Positions 1 to 8,440 of a stretch of DNA of 64,000 nucleotides are shown one piece after another. Position numbers and translations under genes: made by a program. How positions within the stretch are numbered: the stretch's first letter is position 1; each line of letters opens with the position of its first letter. The stretch is from Palsa-504 sp963767565 (GTDB lineage: Bacteria > Actinomycetota > Actinomycetes > Streptosporangiales > Streptosporangiaceae): NCBI GenBank assembly GCA_963767565.1, contig CAVYEG010000004.1, positions 62,001-126,000 of the forward strand, written 5' to 3'. The notes under the pieces were generated by a model. It was not told the origin of the DNA, ran no database searches, and worked only from the letters and a program-made list of their open reading frames with translations.

Positions 1-1005
1 GCCCACCGACCAGTACGCGTCGTGGTAGTAGTCCCCGCTGAAGGTGAACCGGACCGACCACGGCACCTCCAGGCTGTACCCGGGGCCGGTCATCAGCACC
101 GGGTTGGCCTTCTCGATGGTCAGGTAGGACCCGTTGGGGGTGGCGTCGCCCGGCTTGCCTGAGCTGATCGGCCAGTCGTAGCGGAGCTTGCCGTTTTCGT
201 AGATCCGGGTGCGGTGCGTCCGGGTGTTCCCGACCGCGATCAGCGACGCGCCGATGCGGAACGTCTGGGTCAGCGTGTGGTCCCCGTACACGCCCGGGGC
301 GCCCTGCACGCCGTCCAGGTGCCCGGTGAAGCTCACCGTTACCCCGGCCGGCCAGTAGTCACGCGGCCGGAAGTAGGCGCAGGTGGCGGCCATGTTGCAC
401 GGCTCGTCCCAGTACCACGCGCCGGCCACCGGGACCGAGGTGGTGACCTGCAGCGCCCGCTCGACCGCGGCCTTGTCCAGGATCGGCTGGCTGAAGTACA
501 AGATGATCGGCATGCCCACGCCGTAGGTCTGGCCGTAGCCCTCGAGGATCTCGGTGCTGAACGTGCGGGGCGGGGTCAGGGTGCGGAACGCGCTGGTGGC
601 GGTGGCTGTTCCACCGCCCTTTCCGGTGGCGGTGGCGGTGACCGTGTAGGCCTGGGAGACGGCCAGGGCCCACCGGGTGTGCCAGCTCCGGCCGTTCTGG
701 CTGAGGCGGCCGGGCACGGTCCCGGCGGGCGTGCGCACGGTGACGCCGGTCAGGGTGCCGCCGGCCGCGGTGACGGTGATGCCGGCCGACGGGTCGGCCG
801 CGGCAGCGCCGTTGGCGGGGGTGATCGTGATCTTGGTCGTGGCGGTCGTGGTCTTGGTCCCCGCGCTGGTCCTGGTGTTGGCCGCGGGACTGGCCTTGGG
901 GGTGGCGGGTCCGCTGCTCGTGCACCCGGCCGCTAGCAGGGTCATCGCCGCCACGGCGGCGATGCCCGCCAGCCGCCTGCCCGTCGGGCCGCCCCCGCGT
1001 CGCAT
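1..1005 (-). CDS. L,D-transpeptidase lipoprotein (3' end beyond window)
   Basis: Probable peptidoglycan L,D-transpeptidase, which makes 3-3 cross-links between stem peptides at the outer face of the membrane. The 335 visible residues start at an ATG preceded by GGGAGG. They open with a lipoprotein signal peptide (charged MRR start, hydrophobic stretch, lipobox LAAGC with the Cys at about residue 28). A Thr/Ala-rich linker and an Ig-like region (about 45-200) follow. Then comes the start of the YkuD fold, including IAVGNTRTHRTRIYENGKL and the region around YYHDAYW that precedes the active site in LdtMt2-like enzymes. The catalytic SHGC motif would lie beyond position 1, so activity cannot be judged here. 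The frame stays open to the edge. Family call is firm; substrate role is inferred. Confidence 0.88.
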   Translation of the reverse strand, partial: MRRGGGPTGRRLAGIAAVAAMTLLAAGCTSSGPATPKASPAANTRTSAGTKTTTATTKITITPANGAAAADPSAGITVTAAGGTLTGVTVRTPAGTVPGRLSQNGRSWHTRWALAVSQAYTVTATATGKGGGTATATSAFRTLTPPRTFSTEILEGYGQTYGVGMPIILYFSQPILDKAAVERALQVTTSVPVAGAWYWDEPCNMAATCAYFRPRDYWPAGVTVSFTGHLDGVQGAPGVYGDHTLTQTFRIGASLIAVGNTRTHRTRIYENGKLRYDWPISSGKPGDATPNGSYLTIEKANPVLMTGPGYSLEVPWSVRFTFSGDYYHDAYWSVG

Positions 1006-1134
1006 CACGAACCTCCCGGCCGGCCCCGGGCCGGGAGATCCGCTGACCGGCCGGGCGCGCGCTCAAGGTGAGTGTTCCCCTCCGGGGCCGGCCCCGAACG
1101 TGACTCTGCCGCGATCAGGCGCAAAGAGTGGCCG

Positions 1135-1338
1135 GTAGGCGAGGGCATTGACGTCCATCTAGCTGGCGTCGATTTGAATTCTGACGCGCTCCGCATACGA
1201 ATCGAGCAAGCCGGCGATCTCGACGAGGCAATCGTCGGGGACCTGCGCGAAGTGACCCTTCAGCCTGAGTTCTACGACGTGATCTACTGCTCGTTTGTGC
1301 TCGAGCACGTGAGAGGCGCTGAGCAGGTTCTCGATCGA
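1135..1338 (+). pseudogene. SAM-methyltransferase, 5' fragment, split by intron insertion
   Basis: Middle part of a class I SAM-dependent methyltransferase. Visible are the acidic-loop strand (AGVDLNSDAL), then GDLRE, then FYDVIYCSFVLEHV, which corresponds to motifs II-IV of the family. The gene stops making sense after VLDR at 1338 and resumes in frame at 5372. Joining 1338 to 5372 gives VLDR-LLAALKPGGM, with the 14-residue EHV-to-PGG spacing usual in the family. The glycine-rich motif I that should come just before AGVDL is absent, and the frame is closed upstream at 1069. The gene therefore also lost its 5' end and is dead regardless of the intron. Its base composition is less GC-biased than that of its neighbours. 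Confidence 0.75.
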
Positions 1339-1410
1339 GGAGGGTCGGGGACTGGCGCGGTTTCCGCAGGTTACGGTGCCGTTTCCAGTCCCCGCCCGTC
1401 AAGTGAAGTC
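1339..1410 (-). other. 3' terminal extension of intron B with extra stem-loop
   Basis: Between the putative domain VI and the host-gene junction lie about 70 nt with an extra strong stem. The arms are 1385-1397 and 1342-1355 (minus-strand GGGCGGGGACTGG against CCAGTCCCCGACCC), with a bulged A at 1345. That A is seven nucleotides from the junction at 1339, the distance typical of a branch-point adenosine. The last bases are CC rather than the usual AY. Extra 3' stems after domain VI are known from Bacillus cereus group introns such as B.c.I4; whether this one behaves alike is inference. Confidence 0.45.
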
Positions 1411-1454
1411 GACCGCCGGCGAGGTGCCCTTGGCCGGGTCCTTTTCCGTCGGTC
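1411..1454 (-). other. Candidate domain VI hairpin of intron B
   Basis: Imperfect stem (minus-strand GACCGACGG pairing with GCCGGCGGTC) seven nucleotides after domain V, where domain VI is expected. An A opposite G mismatch sits inside the stem. A competing view is that the true branch-point stem is the downstream one at 1342-1397. Confidence 0.4.
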
Positions 1455-1461
1455 TCTTCCC

Positions 1462-1495
1462 GAACAGGGCTTGCGGGTTTCCTCGCACCCTGCTC
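1462..1495 (-). other. Group II intron domain V (intron B)
   Basis: 34-nt hairpin directly after the reverse transcriptase stop codon. The minus strand begins GAGCAGGG and closes with CCCTGTTC. It has a UGC/GCA upper stem, a two-base AG bulge on the 3' side and a GAAA tetraloop. The catalytic AGC triad is at the 5' foot. These are the hallmarks of an intact catalytic domain V. Confidence 0.85.
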
Positions 1496-1503
1496 TCCAG
1501 TGA

Positions 1504-3291
1504 TCATTTCGGGTAGGGCGTGGTTGCCCGGCCTGCGTGGATGTCCTCGTGGCAGCGGCGGCAGATGACAAGGGTCTTGCGCCGTCGCTTGGCCATGAGT
1601 TCCATCCAGGGAGGTTTCTCCCGCCGTCCTGGCTTGTTCAGGTCTGCGAGCTTGCGGACGTGGTGGACCTCCAGGCCGTCCGTGCCCTCGCAGAGTTCGC
1701 AGCGCCCGGCGAGGAGCCGGTGGATCAGCTCGTTCCGCTTGGCGCTGGCCATGACGGGCCGCTGGTCGGTGAGGTCGGCTGTGCGCACTCGCCGGAGGGG
1801 TATCCCGCCGAAGCGGGCGACCAGTGGCTTCCTGTTCCTGTCGCGCTCGATGACCAGTTGCAGGCACTTGCGCGGCCCGGCGGGGGTGTCGATGACCGTC
1901 TTGTACTTCCCGGCCATCTTCCCGACCGTCGACCGGTGCTTGCCCGCTAGGGTCTTGAGCAGCGAGGTCTCCATGACCCAGTGCAGGCGGCCCAGGCGGA
2001 AGACGTCCTGGGCCAGCAGGTAGTACTGGACGCGGCCCGCGTACTCGGACTGGTACTTCGCGATGATCGTGAAGTCGTCGTCGTGGAGCAGCGCGCCCCG
2101 CTGTGCTGGCTTTCCCTTGTCCATGTAGAGCACGCACCACTGCCTGATGCGGTCCCGTGGCACGAACAGGCCGATCGCCCCGTTGACCGCCCGCCGGTTG
2201 CGGGTGATCTTGGTGTCGGAGTGCTGGGCCTTGATCTCGTAGCCGAGGAAGCGCGCCGCCTGGCTGGCGGCGTGCGTGATCAGGGTCTTGGACTGCGACA
2301 GCTCCAGGCGCAGCTGATCGCGCAGGAACGCCGCTATCTTCTCCTTGATTTCCTCTGCTTCGCGCCTGGGGCCTGCGAACCCCAGCAGCCAGTCGTCGGC
2401 ATAGCGGACATATCGCAACCGCCGGTAGTCCGGATCGGCGGGATCCTGGCTGGGAAGCTGGCGACGGCGCAGGCTGAGCCTGTGCAGTTCCGCCCGGTCC
2501 CCGTGCCTTTTCGCCCGCGCGATCGCGTACTCCACGGTCTTGTAGTCCGGGTTGGGCCGACGGCGGCGGCCGAGGTTGTACTCGGGCAGCAGCCGTTGCT
2601 CGATCCACTGGTCGAGCCGGTCAAGGTAGATGTTGCTGAGGACAGGCGAGGCGATGCCGCCTTGCGGTGAGCCGCTGAGCGTGGCGTGCCATGTCCAGTC
2701 CTCCAGGTAGCCCGCCTTGAGCATCCGGCTGACCAGTTGCAGGAACCGGCCATCGTGGATCTTCTCCGCCAGGATCGCGAGCATGACCTCATGGTCAAGC
2801 GACCCAAAGCAGTCGGAGATGTCGCCCTCGATGAACCAGTGCGTCCCCTTCCAGATGTCCACCACTTCGCTGAGCGCGGTGTGGCAGCCCCGGCCAGGGC
2901 GGAACCCGTGGGAGCGGTCGGAGAACTGAGGCTCGTAGTACGCCTCAAGCAGCAGGCGCACCACCTCCGCGACTAGCTTGTCCGACCACGTCGGCAGGCC
3001 CAGCGGACGCTTCTTCCCGTTCTTCTTCGGGATGTAGACCCGCTTCACCGGCTGCCACCGGTAGCGCTCGGCGCGCAGCGCGCCGATGATCGCCCCGATC
3101 TTCGCCAGCGACATGCCGTCCACGGTCTCCCCGGTGACCCCCGGCGTCATCGCACCCCTGTTGGAGTACAGCTTGCCGTAGGCCATCAGGAACAACTGCG
3201 GGTTGAACAGCTGCCGGTAAAGACGCTCCACCGGCAGCCCTCGTGCTCCTCGCTTGCCGATGACATCCAGCACCGTTGCGGCGTCCTGCAT
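1504..3291 (-). CDS. ltrA: Group II intron reverse transcriptase/maturase with HNH endonuclease
   Basis: Intron-encoded protein of 595 residues that should help splicing and reverse transcribe the intron during retrohoming. The order is an RT-0 region (LYRQLFNPQLFLMAYG), the RT palm (fingers GFRPGRGCHTAL, palm GDISDCFGSLDH, SPQGGIASPVLSNIYL), the catalytic YADD box at about residue 290, a maturase X region (about 400-500) and a C-terminal HNH nuclease. The HNH has CELC, EVHH and CRRCHEDIH with four zinc cysteines. I chose the ATG at 3291 because GGGAGG sits 8 nt upstream and homologous proteins begin near here; the frame is open further upstream. All key residues are present, so the protein looks functional and could act in trans on the damaged neighbour intron. 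Confidence 0.92.
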   Translation of the reverse strand: MQDAATVLDVIGKRGARGLPVERLYRQLFNPQLFLMAYGKLYSNRGAMTPGVTGETVDGMSLAKIGAIIGALRAERYRWQPVKRVYIPKKNGKKRPLGLPTWSDKLVAEVVRLLLEAYYEPQFSDRSHGFRPGRGCHTALSEVVDIWKGTHWFIEGDISDCFGSLDHEVMLAILAEKIHDGRFLQLVSRMLKAGYLEDWTWHATLSGSPQGGIASPVLSNIYLDRLDQWIEQRLLPEYNLGRRRRPNPDYKTVEYAIARAKRHGDRAELHRLSLRRRQLPSQDPADPDYRRLRYVRYADDWLLGFAGPRREAEEIKEKIAAFLRDQLRLELSQSKTLITHAASQAARFLGYEIKAQHSDTKITRNRRAVNGAIGLFVPRDRIRQWCVLYMDKGKPAQRGALLHDDDFTIIAKYQSEYAGRVQYYLLAQDVFRLGRLHWVMETSLLKTLAGKHRSTVGKMAGKYKTVIDTPAGPRKCLQLVIERDRNRKPLVARFGGIPLRRVRTADLTDQRPVMASAKRNELIHRLLAGRCELCEGTDGLEVHHVRKLADLNKPGRREKPPWMELMAKRRRKTLVICRRCHEDIHAGRATTPYPK

Positions 3292-3802
3292 TACGCATGC
3301 CTCCCGTCGCTGGGCATCACTGACCACCTGTGCCCCTTCGCCGTGTGACCGGCTTTCCCGGCCTCTGACTACTACGGGCACTCCGTCGCCATAGGGCTCG
3401 CGCCCCGTAGGCGATCCCGCGGTACGTCCTCGTCGTACGTATCGAGCACGGGTTAGGCCGCCCACTCATCTCCTCAACCGCCCTCGCTGGGCGACGCTCC
3501 GCGCCACGGAGGGTGCCCCGGCCCACGGGTTCATGCCGGGACATGACGCGGCACCGGTTCCAGGCGTCGTTCCGGTGGGTGCGCACATTCACCGCTGGAG
3601 ATTGGGCTTCAGGCAATCCAGCCTTGGCCATACCGTGCGGGTCTAGCGGCACCCCGCCCTGGACGCCTCCAGACGGCCGCCGCGTCCCTGGCATGCTCTT
3701 GTCCCCGCCAGGTTTCCCCGCCAGGTAAGCCAGGCGACCCAGGAACATCTCCTCCGAGTTCCTCCCTGCTGAGTAGGGGATACGACGAAGCGCCTCACGG
3801 CG

Positions 3803-3836
3803 CACACCGTGCATGCGGTTCTCCCGCACACGGCTT
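3803..3836 (-). other. Group II intron domain V (intron A)
   Basis: 34-nt hairpin 12 nt after the stop of the damaged reverse transcriptase. The minus strand starts AAGCCGTGTGCGG and ends CCGCATGCACGGTGTG. Lower stem GCCGTG/CACGGT, two-base TG bulge, upper stem TGCGG/CCGCA and a purine-rich loop fit domain V. A weak domain VI and the motif CCCCTACTC follow near 3766-3780, probably the 3' end of this intron. Confidence 0.75.
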
Positions 3837-3847
3837 ACCGACGTTCT

Positions 3848-4814
3848 TCACCGTCGGCGTTCGGCCTGCCCGCGCCAGGGCCGGAAGGGCCTGGGCGGGA
3901 TGACGGTCCCATCAAGGATGATCAGGCCCATATGGTCCGGGGATAGCAGCACCTGTTTGATGCCCCATCCCCAGGCTCGCCGCCGGTTGCCTTTCTTGGA
4001 CAGCCATAGTGCGAGCCGTTCCAGGGCGTAGTTCCTGATCTGGCCGAGCACGAGAGCCGAGTTCCCGTAGCGGAAGTACCCGGCCCAGCCACGGAGGAAG
4101 AGATTGAGGTCCTCCACGATCAGCTCCGGCCACAGCAGCAGCCGTTCCCGGGCGGTGATCTCCCGGATCCGGTCCCGGGCATGCTGAACCGCCTTGCGCG
4201 AGGGCCAGCGGGCCAGGAAGGTCAGGTGCGCCGACTTCGGGGTCCACCCGCGCACCAGCCGGTGATGAAAGCCGAGGAAATCAAATCCCTCGCCTCCCTC
4301 CTCCAGGTGCACGATGCGGGTCTTGGCCGCCTTGGGCTCAAGCCCCAGCCCGGCCAGCAGCACGGTCAGCCGCTCCAGCGCGGCCTCGGCCTGCTGCCGG
4401 GTGGCGCACATTACCACCAGGTCATCGCAGTAACGGACCAGCACCCCGCACCGCGGCGATCGCCAACGGCCTTCGCTCGGTGCTGCCCGGCTTGGGGATC
4501 AGCACCTGCCGCGCGGGCAGCGGCCGCCATGTTCCGGCTCGCAGCTCGCTGGCCAGCTCGCCGAGCAGCCGGGTCACCCCGTACTCCTCGACATCAGCCA
4601 AGGTGGTCTTGTCGATGCCCGGCGCGCCGTTGTTCCGGCGCACCACATACCACGCCCGCCACAAGACGTCCTCGCGGTAGATCTTGTCTCGCAGCGCATG
4701 GAACCGTCGTTTCGGGTCGGCCTTGGCCGCCCGGTAAAGCACATGCTGCAGTGCGCGGACCCCGTCCCCACGGACGGCCGCCAGGGTGGACCTAGCCGTA
4801 TTCTCGGCACTCAC
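3848..4814 (-). pseudogene. Group II intron reverse transcriptase, internally deleted and frameshifted
   Basis: The N-terminal part (4814-4422, 130 residues) carries LYRAAKADPKRRFHALRDKI, NNGAPGIDKTTLADVE and IPKPGSTERRPLAI, the start of a maturase-type RT. The text then jumps out of frame straight to the catalytic box RYCDDLVV at about 4440, followed by a normal C-terminal maturase part (FDFLGFHH, RGWAGYFRYGNS) ending at 3848. The block between RPLAI and the YxDD box (RT motifs 3-4, normally well over 100 residues) is missing and the two halves are in different frames. The protein cannot be made intact. The intron RNA may depend on another maturase, for example the one at 1504-3291. Confidence 0.88.
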
Positions 4815-5371
4815 CGATCCGGGCCTCCCAGCTCGTGCGTGAACGAAGCAGCGGCCCTTCCCTCCCCGCAGGTTGTGTTGTCCTGCGGCTCGACCGGTAC
4901 TACGGCCGCCTCCGACTCCCTCCCGGCGCCCCGCCCACTTCCCGGCTCCTCACCGGTTATAGGACAAGGCCTTTCCACGGGCACCGCGACCCCGCTCCGG
5001 CCGGGGAGGGCCTCCCCAGTTCCCGCCGCCACCATCTGAACGTTCCGCGCCCTCTACGCCGGGGAGTCCCTCGCGGCTGCACCTCCAGGATCTTCACCGC
5101 TTCCATGGCCTTCACCGTGAACAGCCCGGCTCGGCTCTCCCTCAATGTCTAACGACGCGGCAGGCTTCGCTGCACGCTACGGACCGCTCAGTTGCTTCCC
5201 CTAAAGGGCTTTCGACGCTGGGCTCCGCCCTGGCCCGTTTCCAGGCCAGAACGCCAGCCTGCTACCGGGCTTCCTGGCAATTACCCGGACCGGACTTTCA
5301 CCGGCAGGCGACGACGAGCTTCCGATCAGGTCATGACCGCTGGACGATCACCTCCTGCTCTCTGGGCGCAC

Positions 5372-5764
5372 CTGCTGGCGGCACTAAAGCCAGGCGGAAT
5401 GCTCTTGCTGCGCATCCCTGACGGCGATTCGGTCTACGGCTTCCTGGCCCGGCGCAGCCCATTCTGGCTACATGTCCAATACAAGAGGCGCATTCTGCGT
5501 AATAAGCTAGCCGGAAAGCCGGGACGCGGACCATTTCCGACCGTCTATGACCCGGTGGTCTCATGGAGGGGCACAACTGACTATTGCGCTCGCTGTGGCG
5601 TGGAGGTCGCCGATGCCTACTCATCCAACTTCCATCTCGACCACTTCAAAGGCGTGGCCACGATTGCCGACCGCGGGATGCAATTGGTTGCAAAGGCGTC
5701 GCGTGGTCGGTTGACGGCAGACCACAGCAACCTTTCGCTCGTGATCCGCAAGCCGCTGCCATAG
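5372..5764 (+). pseudogene. SAM-methyltransferase, 3' fragment
   Basis: Continuation of the methyltransferase interrupted at 1338. It begins LLAALKPGGMLLLRIPDGD (motif post-IV/V) and runs to LSLVIRKPLP and a stop. The C-terminal part has RGTTDYCARCGVEVADAY and FHLDHFKG, giving 130 residues in all. The first codon (CTG at 5372) directly follows the GTGCG intron end, and the reading phase agrees with the 5' fragment. No start codon or ribosome site of its own is apparent. The substrate is unknown. The next 190 bp (5765-5957) hold only a terminator. Confidence 0.75.
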
Positions 5765-5904
5765 CCGGGTCGCCCCGAGTTATCCAGCCGGGCCGCCAAT
5801 GATGCGGCTTGGCGGTATGGATATACGACGGCCACCGTCTGAACGTTCCTGGGGCGCGGAGGTCACGCTGGCCGCCGCGACCTCCGCAGGGTCATCGACG
5901 AGCC

Positions 5905-5942
5905 GGGGGCCGTGTCTTCGCCTAGGCGGAGACACGGCCCCC
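5905..5942. terminator. Strong inverted repeat downstream of propeller protein gene
   Basis: GGGGGCCGTGTCT and its complement AGACACGGCCCCC form a 13-bp perfect stem around a short loop, 16 nt past the stop codon at 5958 of the leftward gene. There is no clear T-run, as is common for actinobacterial terminators. Confidence 0.7.
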
Positions 5943-5957
5943 GGTCGGGGCTGCTGC

Positions 5958-7934
5958 CTAGCTGTAGGGCAAGAAGCAGATCCCGGACAGGTTCTGCACC
6001 CCGCCGCACATCTGGCTGCCATCGAAGTTGTCGCTGGCAATCCAGAGCCCGGCGCTGGTCACGAGCTCGTCATCCGCACCCAGGCCGGTGTCGCGGCTGT
6101 AGTAACCCACGCTGCCGTCGGCGCTGACATAGAGGTTGCCGTTGGCCGGGTCAAGCCCTTCCATTCCCCGCGCGTTGTAACCGCCGGCGCCCAGGGCGTC
6201 GCAGTCATTGGAGTTCATGGAGAAGCGCTCGTGCCCGGCGAAGTAGGCCGCGTGGGCATCTGCCGCCGCCGAGTACAGCGAGTCGCAGCCGGTGTAGTTC
6301 ACCCATTCGTGCAGCACCGACGTCTGGGTGGCGGGGAACGCCGCCGCGGCGTCGCACAGCCCGGTGCGCGGCGTCTGCCCGACCGGGTAGCCGTTCGGGT
6401 GATAGCCGGTGGTACCGATGTAGACCGTCGAGTCATCCGGTGACCAGGCCGCAGCCTGGATGTAGAACGGCTCGACCGTGGCGCACTGGTACGGATACGC
6501 CGGGTTGCTGCCGTCGAACTCCGGTGAGGTCCAGCCGGTGACCGTGGCCGTGGCGCCGCCCACGTTCAGCATGAACATCTGCTGCCGCGGTAGGCCGCCG
6601 ACCGAGGTGAAGTCGCCCTCGACCAGGTCCAGCGTGCCGCCGTGGCTGAGCTGCTGGTTGTAGACCTGCGTGGTGTTGGTGGCCACCCCCGGGTAGTTGT
6701 AACTGCCGGAGATGTTCAGGTGCAGGAACCCGTCGCTCAGGCCGGTGACCGGGTTCAGGCTGACCATGTACGGGTCATTGGTGTCGCCGTTGACGCCGGT
6801 GAACCGGCCGCCGACCAGCAGGTGATTGCCCACGCCGAGCAGGGTCTGCACCGCGCCCGAGGCCTTGTTCGCGAACGTGCTGACCACGTTGCCCGTGGTG
6901 GTGTCGATCTCGGCGATGTTCGCCACGGTGGTGCCGTTGACCGAGGTGAACTTGCCGCCGATATAGGCGTCCTGGCAGTTCCCGTTGACGAATGCGATCG
7001 TGTTGAGGATGTCACTGGCATTGGAGGTAGTGCCGTACGTGCCCACGACATCGGGAGCCCAGCTGGTGACCGTGTACGGCGCGGTCGCGCTGAAGCTGAA
7101 GATGTTGTAGCGGGTGTAGCTGCTGCTCTCCCGGATGATCGTGGTAAAGCTGCCCACCGCGTACATCGTGTTGCCGCACTGCACCAGCTGGCGGATCTGC
7201 TCGGTCGGGTTATCCTCGGACGCCTTCAGATGCGGCGTATTGCCGGCCGGTACGTTCGAGACCACGCCTGCTGGAGGCTGCTCACCCGTTGGTGCCGGGG
7301 GTGCCGGGGTGACGCTCACGTTGTCGAAGGTAGCCGTGCTTATGGCGGAGGGATTGTGGGACGTGGAGAACAGGCCGATGGTGGCCGGGTAAGCCATGGA
7401 GATCGTGGTTGACCCGACCTCGGCCCAGTTGATGCCGTCCGGGGACGAGTAAGCGATCACCGTGCCGCTCGCGCCGTAGAAGGTCATCTTCAGCCATGCC
7501 GGGAAGGTGTAGCTCGTGCCCGACGTGTACTGGTTGAACCCGTACTGGAAGGAGATGCCGTTGCCTGGCGTCACAGCCAGCAGCGCGTAGGTTGAGCCTG
7601 CGGTGGTGGACTGCTTGACCATCACCCCGGCTTTCGACCACGGGTCAGCAGCGGTCTGCGACGTCACCCGCGCCACGATGCTTTCGTCCCCGGTCATCGG
7701 CTGGTACACGTAGTTGAACTGGTCGCTAGAGCCCCAGATGTCCACGCCGTTGCCGTTGACGGTGAACACACCGTTGCTGTACGAGGCTGACCCGGCTATA
7801 GCTGGGCTGCCCACATCCGTATCGGTCCACGGGGATGGCAGTGTCCCGTCCGCGTATGCGGACTGCGCGCCGAGACCACCGAGTCCCGTCACTACCAGCG
7901 CCGCAGCGCCTAGCATTGCTAGATATTTTCGCAA
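5958..7934 (-). CDS. Secreted LamG/DUF1349-like and beta-propeller protein
   Basis: Exported protein of 658 residues. The start is a TTG (7934) with GAGGAG 7 nt upstream; it gives a classic signal peptide (RKY, hydrophobic core, AYA-DG cleavage site near residue 28). Residues about 30-215 look like a concanavalin-type fold: ESIVARV, DPWSKAGVMVKQS, LKMTFYGASGT and SSPDGINWAEVGS are typical of DUF1349-like carbohydrate-recognition domains. A Pro/Thr linker (PAPPAPTGEQPP) leads to a propeller-like half (about 235-658) with repeats such as GGKFTSVNG, GGRFTGVNG and EGDFTSVGG, which resemble delta-60/WD-type blades. No catalytic motif is recognised, so a wall- or glycan-binding role is inferred. 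It is flanked by a terminator and a long structured leader and stands alone. Confidence 0.75.
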   Translation of the reverse strand: MRKYLAMLGAAALVVTGLGGLGAQSAYADGTLPSPWTDTDVGSPAIAGSASYSNGVFTVNGNGVDIWGSSDQFNYVYQPMTGDESIVARVTSQTAADPWSKAGVMVKQSTTAGSTYALLAVTPGNGISFQYGFNQYTSGTSYTFPAWLKMTFYGASGTVIAYSSPDGINWAEVGSTTISMAYPATIGLFSTSHNPSAISTATFDNVSVTPAPPAPTGEQPPAGVVSNVPAGNTPHLKASEDNPTEQIRQLVQCGNTMYAVGSFTTIIRESSSYTRYNIFSFSATAPYTVTSWAPDVVGTYGTTSNASDILNTIAFVNGNCQDAYIGGKFTSVNGTTVANIAEIDTTTGNVVSTFANKASGAVQTLLGVGNHLLVGGRFTGVNGDTNDPYMVSLNPVTGLSDGFLHLNISGSYNYPGVATNTTQVYNQQLSHGGTLDLVEGDFTSVGGLPRQQMFMLNVGGATATVTGWTSPEFDGSNPAYPYQCATVEPFYIQAAAWSPDDSTVYIGTTGYHPNGYPVGQTPRTGLCDAAAAFPATQTSVLHEWVNYTGCDSLYSAAADAHAAYFAGHERFSMNSNDCDALGAGGYNARGMEGLDPANGNLYVSADGSVGYYSRDTGLGADDELVTSAGLWIASDNFDGSQMCGGVQNLSGICFLPYS

Positions 7935-7994
7935 GGTTTGCTCCTCTGTCAGCCAGGTCCCCCCACAGCCGGGCCCGGCCACTCGCTGACGGAT

Positions 7995-8044
7995 CAGGAA
8001 GATGCAAAGCTTCCCTAAAGGTTCGCCTAGGGTCCATCTTCCTG
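7995..8044 (-). promoter_or_regulatory. Structured 5' leader hairpin of the propeller gene
   Basis: In the leader, 61-110 nt before the TTG start, CAGGAAGATG and CATCTTCCTG form a perfect 10-bp closing stem. Inside it CCCTA pairs with TAGGG, giving a two-tier hairpin. The outer arm contains purine-rich AGGAAG. I do not recognise a known riboswitch class. An RNA control element or protein-binding leader is inferred. Confidence 0.45.
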
Positions 8045-8133
8045 TTGCACAAGCGTAAGGTAATCGCTTCCGGTTATCATGGTAAGTTACCCATAATGTT
8101 CACAACTGTTACGAAATGTAACTAAACTGGACT

Positions 8134-8160
8134 ATGATACCCACAACCTCAGCCAATCAA
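8134..8160 (-). promoter_or_regulatory. Possible promoter of the propeller gene
   Basis: On the minus strand TTGATT (8160-8155) and TATCAT (8139-8134) lie 15 nt apart, upstream of the leader hairpin, in the only AT-rich patch of the region (about 8040-8160). The spacing is short and the match partial, so this is tentative. Confidence 0.28.
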
Positions 8161-8264
8161 GGTCGACGCGGCGCCGGTCGTAGCCGGGCTGGACGGGCTG
8201 GACGGGCCCCGGCCGCTCGTGACGACCAGCACACGACCTCCGACAGCAGCGCTGGCAGCCAGTC

Positions 8265-8311
<47 letters not shown>

Positions 8312-8440
8312 CGGGTCGGCCCATCGGCGTGATCCGCCCTGGTCCGGTCACCGCCCGCCGCTGCCGGGTCTTGCGGTCCTGTCATCACCGGTCCCTTGCA
8401 CAATAAGAGCCAAGCGTAGTGCGGCTGCTTCCCGGCGGCC

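Larger units (their letters stand above)
1339..5371 (-). mobile_element. Composite group II intron insertion (two introns, antisense to host gene)
   Basis: 4,033 bp interrupting the methyltransferase gene. The right (5') end on the minus strand is GTGCG (5371 to 5367), the group II 5' consensus. The left (3') end abuts 1338. Inside, reading leftwards, are about 550 nt of structured RNA, a broken reverse transcriptase (4814-3848), a domain V (3836-3803), another structured stretch, an intact reverse transcriptase/HNH gene (3291-1504) and a second domain V (1495-1462). Both introns lie antisense to the host gene, so splicing cannot repair its mRNA. Only one GTGYG sequence exists between 4820 and 5371. 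I therefore read this as a tandem pair rather than a cleanly nested twintron, but the inner boundary near 3770 is not resolved. Confidence 0.85.

Noticed and set aside
1115..2608. Long leftward open frame overlapping the intron reverse transcriptase
   Set aside because: Arg/Pro/Gly-rich shadow frame of the real reverse transcriptase gene; no domain.
5192..5371. Upstream extension of the 3' methyltransferase fragment
   Set aside because: This is intron A RNA sequence (GTGCG end at 5371); the residues do not fit the methyltransferase.
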